Shown: piece after piece, positions 39,282 through 50,955 of the stretch
How positions within the stretch are numbered: the stretch's first letter is position 1
Layout of the letters: every line of letters begins with the position of its first letter
Assembly (NCBI RefSeq): GCF_047495875.1
Contig: NC_092459.1
Location: 39,103,490-39,167,489, forward strand
DNA: 64,000 nucleotides
Source of the DNA: Pithys albifrons albifrons
Taxonomy: Eukaryota > Chordata > Aves > Passeriformes > Thamnophilidae
Reading direction: 5' to 3'
Translations under genes and position numbers: made by a program
Notes under the pieces: model-generated
What the model saw: the letters and a program-made list of their open reading frames with translations, nothing else
Told to the model about the DNA's origin: nothing
Databases searched by the model: none

Positions 39282-41639
39282 CATAAAAAATGGAACTAAC
39301 ACTGTCTCTCTCAAAAAACCTTTTTGATAAAATACTGTCCCTTTTGAGAAGACCATTATAATTTTATAGCACCAGGGAAGAAGGAAGCTTGCAGTAAATC
39401 ACTGGACTGAGAATGAAGGGGCTGTACTGTACTTGCCTGGTGGACAGTGTCTTTGGATGAAGAATTCCTCTCTTCCTCACAAGGGTGTTGTATGGAAGCA
39501 TTTATTAAAAATTTCAGAAATGTAAATACAGATGTTGAAATTGTTACTAGTGAAGCTGTTTAATTATGACTAAGAGATCTGCCAAAGATGCGTAGGCAGT
39601 GTATCCTCCTTTCACCTATTGAAAGACTGTACAGGACAATATTTTTGTCTGGCAAGCCTGTGAGGAAATTGTGCAACTGGTGATGGATGCTTTACAGCTG
39701 AAATGCTTTAAGAAGACAGATCTTACTGGCACTTGAAAAAAATTGAGAAGTATTTTTACTACATTGTGATTGATTCACTTTAATGCCATTAATTTTTATA
39801 AATGTTTTTTCTTAATACAGCTGCATTATGTACCTCTGCTTTAATCACAGTATAATATCATGAAATACACCACTTTTGGTGCTAGAGATTTCAACCAATA
39901 ATTCTGCTTGCTGCAGTGTTTTTCAGCTGAAAGATCAAGATCAAAATCAAATTTCTGTCTCTTGCAAAGTGGCTTACAGACTATAGGGCTCATGTTCTGA
40001 AAGTTGCAGGTTCTTCACATCACTTAGATCCCAAACCAGCAAACTCCAACCAAGAGGTTTCTTACTTAGCAGACCAAGAGCTTTCTGGTACTCTAGACAA
40101 ATCCACTGCAGCTTTTGCAGAGACTGATCAGAGGTCAGGAGGACATACACTAACAAATGCTTTCACCTCCAGATATAATGAAACTGCATCTTCTCTAATC
40201 TTCCTTTGGGGCCTTGTGTTTGCTGAAGTCATAACTCATTTATATTTGGCTTACCTCTTTATTGCCTGAGCCACTGATGAAGTGAGGATCTAGAACTGGT
40301 GTGGGGTTGGCTAGGTAGCAGCTGGGGACAAATAACAGAATGACAGGATTTTTGTATATGTGCTGTGATCCCATGTGGTGGGAAATCTGAATGTGAGACA
40401 TTGCTATTTATGTACAGAAACATGATTGCTTCTGAGTCTTCTTTCTGCTCAATCTAACAAAGCACATGCTGGCAGCTTCCCAAACTGTTGCTTCCCTTCT
40501 TCACTGGTGTGTTAGGAATGTTTTGGGTTCATTCCAAAGAGTTCACTAAGTATATATATACACATAGAGATATATATTTCATACAAGTGTTTTTATACTT
40601 GGAAAATGTTAAATATTTTAAATGGGAGGAAAGGTGAAACTCAGCAGTCAACTGAGTGGAAGCACTAGGAAGGAAGTACTTGCCAAATTACTGGCAAACT
40701 GGGCAAATGTGGTCATGCTTCTTTTACCTAGGACTAGGAGGTAATAAATCTTAATTGGGCTAGTTTGTAGCCTTCATGCTCTCTGATAGTAGTAAGTCTT
40801 TTCTCACTATAAAAATAAAAAGGACCAGAGAGCCTTTCAACCTACTTACATTAACTACAGTAGACTTCAATAATTGTAAATGGCATCCTCTGTGTCAGCA
40901 AGGATGTGCAAGTCTGCTCACAGCTTCTTCCACTTAGGGCACTTGTGTGTCTTCCACTTAGGTGAATGTTCTGCTTAATGCCCCCAAGCTTTTAAGGAAC
41001 TAGAACTTCTATTCTGTAGTGTGAAAAGAGATGCACAATGTAACATTATTTTAAGAGGCTTTGGTATTTCGATCAAACTTCTCTATCCACTCCCCCTTCA
41101 GGCAAATCTTAATCTTGGCTTCTAAACTGCTTTTTTGTTTTGGCATGCTGACCTGAACATTGGTGTGCATTTTGTCATGCTTGACAAACTAGAGAACATC
41201 TGACGTTGACCAAGATCACAGAAGATTTACCACTCACCACTTAAATATTTGCTTCTTTCAGAGGTACAATTCAATTTGATTCTTTTATTTACCTCGCCCT
41301 CCGTACATCAGCATTGTGAGGATGGGAAGCCACGTGGCTGGAGCAGTGTGAGTCTGGGAGAGAAAGTGAACTAGCTGAGGAGGTGCAGGAAACTTGACTC
41401 TTTCATTCTTTCCAAATTTTGCCTAAGCACCCTGTAATATTTTTTCCTCCCCCGTGGGAAACACTCTGCATCTGTACTGATAAGTAAGGTAAGAAACACC
41501 TAGTGGGATTGATTAATTTTCCATCCTTTGGAATGTGGGAATGAACAACTCAACCCACCAGAAAACTAAATATTGATGCTGTCAGTGGCATGATAATTGG
41601 TCTCTGCTTTCATCTCCAAACAAAACCTTGCTTGGATTC

Positions 41640-42370
41640 TGTTATTCATTCAAAGAGGGAAAGGGTTATTAATGCATTGTTCTTTAATTTTTTTCCCTTT
41701 TGTGTGTGTAAGAGAGAGAACAGGAGAGCAATAATGCAATAAATATATTGGCTAAGATAAAACATTTGCAAGAGATCTTTGCCCATTTTTTTAATCTTCT
41801 TTTATCATGAAGAATGTGAGCTGTGATAAATTGTTCTGCTAATCAAACAGCACTGAAAGGTTAGGTCATTGGAAGTCTTTAGTCATTTTGTGCTTTTCAA
41901 GAGTGAATTTGTTAAAATTATGCTGAATACCCACTTAAAGCCTGGGCTGAAAACCCTACCTGTGTTTTATAACTCTGCACTGTCAGAACCCATAATAAGT
42001 CAAACATTCTTTCAGAGGTACTCATAAGGGAGAAAAAACCCTGTAAATTTAAGAGTAATTTCAAATTGTAAATGAAAAAGAGAGGCACGACTGTTCATTT
42101 GCACCAATCATGCCTTCCTTTCATCTGCTCTGATTAGGCCTGGTGCAGTTTCATCAAACTACTCCATCACTGAGCTGTCACTCCAGTCGTCTGTTGATTG
42201 AAAACAATCAGGGCTCTGATGGCACAATTATTCTGACCCTTTAACTAGAGGCTGCTGTGATAATGAAAGGTTGATTATGATAGTTTGTGCCTCTTTCAGT
42301 TTGCCAAGAAGGTTAATTTGGGCATCAGACGGATGTTTAATGGGCGCTTGCTGGCTACACTGAGGTAAAT
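41640..42370. other. Candidate conserved noncoding block
   Basis: This repeat-free sequence is dense in short words typical of developmental enhancers: 'gctaatcaaacag', 'caccaatcatgcc', 'tctgattaggcctg', 'ttgattgaaaacaatcaggg', 'gaaaggttgattatgatag'. I see no coding frame or repeat signature. It is suggested as regulatory DNA by texture alone. Confidence 0.25.
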
Positions 42371-45300
42371 GAGAACGTGCAGTCTTCGATATTGCACGGA
42401 TATAGTTTGGCTGTCAATCATTGTCATTTTGAGTTTGTGCCTCACACTCTGGAAATCACATTTTATTTTTTCCTTGGGATTTAATTTATTCTGTGCCCTG
42501 AGGAAGTTCTTTCACTCTGTGACCTTCACAGTAGCTTTCTCTGTCTTTTTTCCCTTCCCTCACATGGAGCCCAAAGGCATAATACATCTAGAGGAACATT
42601 TTTCTTTCATTTCTCACATTAAAAAAAAAAAAAGGAAATTTGAAAATCCCTGTTTATCAGCTCACCCTGAACAGAGCAAATGTTTTAATTCTAATTGTAA
42701 AATCAGAATGTGCAAATGAAAGCATTCCTGCTTGCTAAGGCAGCACCACACTGGGGGCTGCTTACGTAGACACACATTTGTAAAACTGACAAACAGGTAA
42801 TTTTAAAATGTCTCTGTGTAAAGAGGGTGGGGGATGGCACAGCTTTATTTTCACAGGCTACATGCACATGCCTCAGCTCAGTGCCTTGTAGATGTGGTCT
42901 CAGTCACTGTACAACAACTTTTTGAGTTGGAGTCTCTCTTCAGGGTTCAGGGGCAAAAGGCATTTCATTGTTGATTCAGAGATTATTAATATTTACTGTG
43001 TTCAGATTGAGAGAATCATATGCATAATTTTGTAGTTGTTTGGCTCAAGGTGTAAAAGAAATGCAAATACCTCATAATTTTGATTGTTCCACATGCAGCT
43101 CATTACAGTCTTATTTTCATGCACATTTTAAATTCAAAATAAAAAGAAGAAAAAGATTTCTATCTTTAAGGTTTTCCTGCATCTAGGCTTAAGACATTCA
43201 TTTTTCATGCTGACCACAACTGAAAGATAGTACCTGATTGAAAAAAATCCCAGAGGGAGTCAGAAGGCTGGGCTGCCTTCTGAAAACATTTGTGTATTTA
43301 GAAACTTCTAAAAACATTCATGTGTAACTCATGGTTTTGAAAAATTGTGTGGGTATTTTGTTTTGTGGTGTTTTTTTTCCTTTCAGCAACAGTTCTTATA
43401 TTTTTCTTCTTAAATGAGTGATACGGACCAATTTAGTTCACTCTACTTAAATAAAATGTTTAAATGAATATCCTAACCCCCCTGGGTTTTGTCCTTTGTA
43501 GTTTTTAGAGAGAGAGGCAGAGTTAAGACCCTTTAGAGATTCAGAGTCAGGCCCATTGGAAATCCTTCTTCATTGCCTACTGTGAGATGTGGTTTTGAGG
43601 AGGTTCCAGTCTGGAACACCTAGAGGTTTGCTGAGTTAGATAAACTCCAATAAAAGGCAAAATCATGTGCAAGTTTAGAGCCAAAATGTGTATTTCCAGG
43701 GTTCTCAAAGACTGAACTAGTAAAGTCAAAGTTTTGCTTTTACAAGTTCCCATGGTGATCCTTTAAGGTGAATGCTGTAGTAATTGTGTTGCTTTTGTGA
43801 TTCTTTTTGGCTTATCAATCAATAGGATCAGATCTGTAGCACTGTCCAATATGCTAAGGATACAAAGATATTAATTTGACTTTTTTTTTTTCTGGCCAGA
43901 GTATTTTCCTTACGTTAAGAAACAGAAGGACTGCTCAGGTGAGATTTGTATTGAAAGAAGATTTGTGGTTCTTTCTCTTTCGGTGTATATTGTCATCAGA
44001 CTGTCGTGTACAAATTTGGTAATTTGTGTTGCATACATCTGATATCAGTCCAGGAAAATACATCTCTCAGCTTTTGTTTCCATATTTAAAATTTTCTTTT
44101 CTCCTAAAATGAGAATGTTCACTAAGTTATTATAATTAAGATTTCCATTTATGTTAATGAGACAGTGTGAATTAATTATTTTAAAACATTAGAAAATTTG
44201 TTTCCTTGTATTTGTTGTTGCTAAAACAAACAACCCCCCCAAAAGACAACACTTCAACCCCCCACTTGTTTCCACTACTGCCACTCTTTTACTTCATCTC
44301 AGTTATCAGACACCGTATTACATAATATAAAGTAGCGTATTTCCTTTGCAGTCCAATGAATATATCAACTTAAGAGCAGACCAACATGATTTTAGTGGAG
44401 TTCCTGTGGTCCCTCTCACAGAACCCAGGCTTAAAAAGCTGTTTGCATTCTTGGAGCTCTGTGAACAAAATCTTTCCCTGACACTGACTTTGTGACTTAA
44501 AGTAGTTTCTGAGTGAACCTGCATCTAATAAGTATGAGTATGTCAAGCTTTTTGCACTCGTAAAGTAGCTTGGCTTTTCTGATCAGGAAACTTGCTGTGA
44601 TGTCAAGTGAAGGTCTGGCACATTTCCCAGCAGAGTGATGTGAGATGGATAGCAGGGGGATGCTGAACAGGCAAGGCACAGGTGTGATGGGCTCACTTCC
44701 TTCCGGGGGTAGCTGGCAACCCAAAATAACTACTTCATGCTGGGTTGTCTTCAACAGGAGTGAAACTCCTAATTCAGCTTTAACCTCCAGTGCCTCTGTG
44801 CTCTCTCCAGCTGTGGGATGTGTGTGGTATATACACCATTAATAGCAGGGACGGGAAGACTGCACTCTGAGGCTGTGTGACTTAGGCTGGAAGCTGGAGC
44901 AGGTGTTGGAAAAGCAATGAAATCTCTACCCGACATGCAAGTGTACTTCTATGTATGCTCCAACTGTGCCACAGCATATTTTTCTATCTCTTTTCTGTTT
45001 TGAGAATGCACTACTCTATTGCTAAATCGTATAATGTAACCTTGGAGAAGAAGAATCCTTTGAGTTAAGGCATTAGAATAAGAGAATTAATCTGGTTTGA
45101 AAACCCTGTCCTTCTGAGGGTCTGCTTTTGTCATTTACTTAGTTTAGAAGATGAATATGGCAAAATATATTATTTATTAAAGTTGATATAGGCACTGGGC
45201 CGTAGCTTCCTTTTCTTACACATTCATACATTAAAATTAATAGAAAAGAAGCTTCTAGCAGTTTAAACAGAATTTGCCTATATGGCAGAAGGAGTAGGAG

Positions 45301-45721
45301 CTTTTCCTTATTTTTGTAAATTATTTAGCAGAGATACAAATATTTTAAACCTCAAAATTGTGGATGATCTTTTTTTTTTTTTTTGGCTTGCTTATTTGTT
45401 AGCATTTTAAACACAGTTGTAATTTCAAGTGCTATTGGTATCTCCTTAGAGAAGCTGGAATGTCTTTTTTTGCAGCATCATAAAGTCTATAATGGCTTTG
45501 AGTTTATTTTGTCAATACTGATTATAGTTGCTAATTGTTACTGCCAAAGCAGCTAAAACAGGCATTATAATTACCGTATAGATGGGGTGAATTTTGAAGT
45601 TTCTACATAGGCGTCAGGTTTCTAAGTCTGGGTTAAACAAAACCTGAGTAAAGGTGTTATAGATTGTGTTGATAAATATCCAGATGTTTGTTGGTATTGT
45701 ACATGGAAGTTTCCATCTCTA

Positions 45722-46732
45722 CCATCATCATCATGGCTAGGCTTTGTGAACGAAGATTTGGGAAGGGCACTATCCACGCTTGCTGCAAGCGTGCTGGTGG
45801 CTAAAAAGGCTGATACGGGATAGGCAGGTCCGGTCACAAAAGGCACAGCAGAACGTCTCTTTAGGTGGTATTTGCAAGGAACGGTTCTTTCTGCGTTGTC
45901 TTTTTTCCTCAAGACTGACTCTCCATGCATTCTCAAAGGAAGCAGCAGCGTCATGAATGGTATGTCTCCATGAATCCCGATTGGAGGCCAGAGTGGACCA
46001 GTGGTGGCAGTCAATATGGCCAAGGCTCAGGTGTTGTTTCAGGGAGTCCTTGTATCTCTTCTTCAGGGCTCCTCTCTTGCGGCAGCCAGTGGCGAGTTCA
46101 CCATAGAGCACAATCTTTGGAAGGCGGTGATCCTCCATCCTGGAGACGTGCCCTGCCCAGCGCAGCTGTGTTCTCAGCAGCATGGCCTTGATACTGCTGA
46201 CCCCTGTCTGTTCAAGAACAGACACATTGGTCACGTAATCAGACCAGTGGATGTTTAGGATTGAACGGAGGCAGCGCTGATGGAAGCGTTCAAGAAGCCG
46301 CAGGTGGTGGCGGTAGATGACCCAGGATTCAGACCCATATAAGAGAGTAGACAGTACAATGGCTCTGTAGACACTGATCTTTGTACTTTTCTTCAGGTGT
46401 TTATTGGACCAGACTCTTTTATGGAGTTTTCTGAAGGCTTTGTATGCCTTTGCTAGCCTGCTGTCTATCTCTTTGTCAATCTTACCGTCTGAGGAAATGA
46501 TACTTCCCAGATAGGTGAACTGCTGGACTGACTTAAACTCTGAATTGCCTATGGTGATGTGAGGATGATGGAAGACTTCCTGAGGTGCAGGCTGGTAGAG
46601 AACTTCTGTCTTCTTCAGGCTGACTTCCAGCCCAAAAAGCTCAACAGCCTCTGCAAAGCAGGATGTTAAGTGCTGCAGAGCTGCTTCTGTGTGAGCAACG
46701 AGGGCAGCATCGTCAGCAAAAAGCAGCTCATA
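45722..46732 (-). mobile_element. RTE-like non-LTR retrotransposon, 5' truncated, with an open RT C-terminal frame
   Basis: On the - strand a frame of 324 codons is free of stops from 46744 down to 45773, with TAG at 45770-45772. The recognisable element starts at about 46732. It reads YELLFADDAALVAHTE (RT palm motif C), then a leucine-rich region with YLGSIISSDGKIDKEIDSR (RT motif D/E and thumb-like), then LLYGSESW, ERFHQRCLRSILNIHW, QLRWAGHVSRMEDHRLPK and VLYGELATG. A C-terminal cluster CAFCDRTC...H..H..C follows. The ILLYG..W / L.W.GH..R / K..YGE order is shared with RTE-superfamily proteins such as BovB. About 34 nt after the stop, the element ends in (ATG)4, matching the very short 3' UTR and trinucleotide tails of RTE elements. 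The 5' part (endonuclease and RT fingers) is missing. It is not CR1. No target-site duplication was found. Confidence 0.78.
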
Positions 46733-47787
46733 TGTTGATGAGAATTACATATGGCTCCTTTGCACTGAAGGAAATTCAGAACTGTGTTACAGATCACTAG
46801 TGTCTATTACAAGTGAAATACTTGTTTTGGAATTAAATTTTCTTTCTTCTGAACTTTTTCAGCCTTCCAGTAGCTGCCAAGCCATCCAGTGATTAGAGTA
46901 TCTATTCCCCCACACTCAGTTTTCTTCCGTGCCTCCATAGTATAAGTCACCATGTTCTGCAAGAGAACACCATAACAATGTGCTGCAAAACCAATGTAGA
47001 AGTCTAAGTTTGTGAGTGTCCCTAAAACCTTATCACCTGTTTCATAACCTTGAATCACAATTCAGGAGTTGGTCCTGTATTCTGTAAATATACATACAAA
47101 TACCTGCATTTACAGGTGAAATTCTTAGTAGTTATTTTTAAGTAGGGACTCAAAATGAATTTATGGCATTAAAAACAAAGTAATCATTACTGTTACAAAT
47201 AGCAAGATCATTATAGCTTTTAGCTCTTACATCCTTTTCTCTGTCACAGATTAGGTGTGGGTCACACAGAGTACTGTAGTCAAATTGTGTTTGAACAGTA
47301 GCATGAGTTGATTTGGATGGGAGCTTCTAAACACATTGTGATTTGCAGACCTCACATGCCTTCCTAACACCCAGCAAAGCTCTTCTGATGATTATCAAAT
47401 GCTTACAGACCATCCAGGTGATCTACTGATGTGCAGGGTTCTTAGTCCTGCTTTATTAATTAATACAGTAAAATACAATCTTCCACTGCAAATTAACCTC
47501 AAATTTGAAGTCTGATAAGAGCCAGTAGCAACCTGCACAAAAGACTGGCCGAGATTCACCTTGCCCTCCTCATTGGTACTGCAGTTGTTTGTCAGAAGGG
47601 ACAGGTGGAAGTAGCGTAAACCAAAGATACCTTTAGGTGCAGCATGTAGAAAATCCTAAGGAGGTTGCCATAAACTTATTTTGGAAAGATTCAAAGGTTT
47701 TCGTAAAGATGCAGGATAGATAGATGGGTATGAAATAGTATAGAAAAGGATGGAGAAAGTTTTGGTTCAAGATCACAAATAGATAGT

Positions 47788-47837
47788 ACATCTCATATAC
47801 CTCTCAAAATCATATATCTCATATACATCTCATAATC
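47788..47837. repeat. Short degenerate tandem repeat around 'atctcatatac'
   Basis: The word 'catctcatatac' recurs three times with small changes across 50 bp. It is a local low-complexity expansion. Confidence 0.6.
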
Positions 47838-48324
47838 TTGGTATCAATTTGCAACCATGCCTGTGATGATTTGGAAGTTTTGTGACTTTAGAGAGAAGTT
47901 AAACCTTACTGGTTTCAGTGAAACAGTTTTTGCAACTCCAGGACTATTCTCAGTACAGACCTAACTCAGTATGAACCAAGTTGCTTGTGTCAAACTTCAT
48001 ACAACAGAGAAAATGTGTTGTAATGGAGATGTACATCTCTTCTGTGCAGATCATCACACATCCCACATGCAGAATGAATGCAGGTGTCTGGTTTTTGAAA
48101 GGTATGAATATATGTTTATACAGTATGTATTGTGGGACCAAAAGGAGGTCAATAGAGGATGGATGAAGTTCTAAGATATTAACAGGCATTAATATCAAAC
48201 TTCCTTTAAAAGCTTTGTGGTTACCAAGACCGGGTTTACATTAGTGCCTGTCTTTTAAACAGTCTGTAATGTCTGTCATTGTAGCACAAGTGATACTTCC
48301 ATGATGCCATTTTACATCTGAGCA

Positions 48325-49397
48325 AAAGCATCAACAAGTGTACCCTCTCCTGGATTAGCAGCTGGCTGGAGGATCAGGCCCAGAGAGTGCTGGTGAATGG
48401 GGCTGCATCCAGCTGGTGGCCGGTCACCAGTGGTGTTCCCCAGGGGTCTGTGTTGGGTCCAGTCCTGTTTAACATCTTTAGTGATGATTTAGATGAGGGG
48501 ATTGAGTCCATCATCAGCAAATTTGCTGATGACACCAAGCTGGGAGGGAGTGTCGACCTGCTGGAAGGCAAGAGGGCTCTGCAGAGAGATCTGGATAGAC
48601 TTGAGGGATGGGCTGATTCCAATGGGATGAAGTTCAATAAGGCCAAGTGCCGGGTCCTGCATTTTGGCCACAACAAGCCCATGCATCACTACAGGCTGGG
48701 CACAGAGTGGCTGGAGAGCAGCCAGGCAGAAAGGGACCTGGGGGTACTAATTGACAGGAAGCTCAACATGAGCCAACAGTGTGCCCAGGTGGCCAAGAAG
48801 GCCAATGGAATCCTGCCCTGTATCAAAAATAGCGTGACCAGCAGGCCCAGGCCAGTGGTCCTTCCCCTGTACTCAGCACTGGTGAGGCCACACCTTGAGT
48901 ACTGTGTTCAGTTCTGGGCCCCTCAGTTGAGGAAAGATATTGAGGTGCTGGAGCAGGTCCAGAGAAGAGCAACAAGGCTGGTGAAGGGACTGGAGCACAA
49001 GCCCTATGGGGAGAGCTGAGGGAGCTGGAGTTGTTTAGCCTGGAGAAGAGGAGGCTCAGAGGTGACCTCATCACTGTCTAGAACTACCTGAAGGGAAGTT
49101 CTAGCCAGGTGGGGGTTGGTCTCTTCTCCCAGGCACTCAGCAATAGGACAAGGGGGCACGGGCTTAAGCTCTGCCAGGGGAAATTTAAGTTGGATATCAG
49201 AAAAAAAAATTTTCCAGGGAGAGTAATCAGGCATTGGAATGGCCTGCCCAGAGAGGTGGTGGATTCACCATCCCTGAAGATTTTTAAACGGAGATTGGAC
49301 ATGGCACTGAGGTAAATGGACTGGAGTTGGAGCAAGGGTTGAACTCGATGATCTCGGAGGTCTTTTCCAATCCAATCGATTCTGTGATTCTGTGATG
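48325..49397 (+). mobile_element. CR1 LINE, about 1.07 kb, with a 210-codon ORF2 remnant
   Basis: The copy is 5' truncated near 48325 ('caacaagtgtaccctctcct') and ends 'cgattctgtgattctgtgat'. The open frame reaches 49016 (TGA 49017-49019) and extends upstream of its first possible start codon at 48387. It carries RT motif B ([17 protein letters not shown]) and motif C ([10 protein letters not shown]), then the CR1 thumb region [20 protein letters not shown] and [15 protein letters not shown]. After 49010 a small deletion shifts the frame (consensus 'gaggagcggctgagg' is 'ggggagagctgaggg' here). A further in-frame TAG lies near 49079, so it cannot make full ORF2. It is one of the least diverged repeats in the window. 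It lies in the same sense as KLHL32. Confidence 0.93.
48387..49019 (+). pseudogene. CR1 ORF2 reverse transcriptase C-terminal remnant
   Basis: This 210-codon open frame inside the CR1 copy covers RT motifs B and C and the C-terminal thumb. In a complete CR1 the protein would also hold an apurinic-type endonuclease and the RT finger/palm start upstream; these are absent through 5' truncation. The frame ends early through a frameshift around 49010. The initiating codon is arbitrary because the frame is open upstream. It has no host role that I can see. Confidence 0.85.
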
Positions 49398-50089
49398 TAG
49401 TTCCAAAAATAGCAAGTCACTACAGACAAGAACTCAATTTTTGTAAATTCTTCTATGTCAGTATAGCAACTCACACATCCTCCAGTTGGTACAAATTGTT
49501 GATGCCTTCAGCATGATGAAGATAGTCTGAATTTCACTTCAGTTTCAAGTGTCTAAATGATGAGAGTGCCTTTCAGGAATCACATGGGCTAAGATGAGGA
49601 ATAGGGAGTTGCCTAATACCACTCAGTAGGAGACACGTGGCACATGGGTTTGGTGGATTTAGAACATGTAACTATAAAGCTCAATGATTTGAAGTCCATA
49701 AACATTTTCAAATGTATGTGGTTAATGCCTTTTTTACTAACAAGTCTACATTTATCTATCTAATGCCCATTTTGAAACTCAATACATTTAACTGACTGAA
49801 CTACTGTTGCAATTTTTGTTGCCCTTCATTGATTCTTTGTTTCACAGGGGTTCTCAGGGAGGAAAAATGTTTCAAATTAATCTACTGAGAAAGTGGTTTT
49901 GGTTTGTCATCTGTCAGAATACAGAAGCAGTAGTAAAGATAATACATCATATATGAAAGCCATGAGTAACAGGACCCTTTATTTTCAGCTCCTTCATGTG
50001 ATGTTCCCATGATCAGTACAAGGCAGTAAGCTTTAGCCAAACTTTTTTTACCATGCAGCCAGTTAGAAACATCTGTTATGCAAGTTCTG

Positions 50090-50955
50090 TGTCAGAATGA
50101 GTTGAAGTATCAAGGAGAGGAGTCTGTCCTTACACAGAACTAATCAATGTCTTTGATAATGACTTGGATGAAAGAATAATATGGGGTTTATGTTTTCAGA
50201 AAATCAGAAGGTGGAATGGTCTTCAAGTGCTTTCAAAAATACAATTAGTCTTGAGAATGATCTTGACACACTGGAGCAGTGGCCTGAAATAAATAGTAGA
50301 GAGTTTAGTATTGACAGAGTAAGTATGACACTTTGTGGAAGTCCTTCAGAAAAAAGAAAGAAATTAAAAAAAAAAAAGAGATGGGAATAGTAGTACTCAG
50401 TCATAAGCATAAACATGAATCAGTAATATCATAGTGCACCAACAGTCTTGAATTGTGACGTACAAGCAAGAAGGGCATAGATTTTTAGAATCAAAGAGTT
50501 TTGTCCAACCTATTCACTCCTACAGCCTTCAGAGAAAGATTATATCCAGTTTTCATCACCAAACATTAAGAAAGAGGGCCGTTTCCTTTCAATAACTGAG
50601 AACTGTGTTCAACAGGCATTTAAAAATGTGACCCAATAGGTATTGATACTTTTTTCATTCAGTGAAAACTGCAACACACATATTAAGATGCATCTGAAAT
50701 GGAGGGAAAAAGGAAGGCAGCAAACTGCTTTTCATCCTGTATAGATGAATCAATTGCATATTCCAGAGCTCTGGAATATTAACCAAAGGTGGAAAATGGG
50801 GCAATGAGTTGAAGGGTGTAGAGCTCCTGCAGAGGTAAGAGGAAAATCTGTCTGAAAGGATATCAGAGCATGGAAATGGCTTTTCTGAGGAAGTTTGGCT
50901 ATCTTCATTACTCTGGGTTTCAAGGATAACTTAATGAACAATTCTTGAAAAGGTT
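50090..50955 (+). mobile_element. Decayed ancestral CR1 LINE (sense)
   Basis: The sequence 'aatgtctttgataatgactt' with 'ggatgaaagaataat', 'gatcttgacacactggagca' plus 'gtggcctgaaataaatag', and later 'gagcatggaaatggcttttc' with 'tgaggaagtttggct' track the order of CR1 ORF2 and 3' UTR at high divergence. Boundaries are approximate; the middle (50400-50700) is barely recognisable. A run of A (50367-50378) interrupts it. Confidence 0.6.

Noticed and set aside
42369..42719. 116-codon + strand frame
   Set aside because: Ends in a poly-lysine run from an A-tract and has no family signature; overlaps the enhancer-like block rather than coding DNA.
45925..46258. Plus-strand frames of 85-88 codons
   Set aside because: Shadows of the long - strand RTE-like frame.
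46807..47058. Minus-strand open frame of 83 codons just upstream (in - sense) of the RTE-like element
   Set aside because: It lacks RT or endonuclease motifs and does not join in frame to the RTE frame (a stop and unrelated sequence intervene). I recognise no family, so it is treated as chance or an unidentified old repeat.
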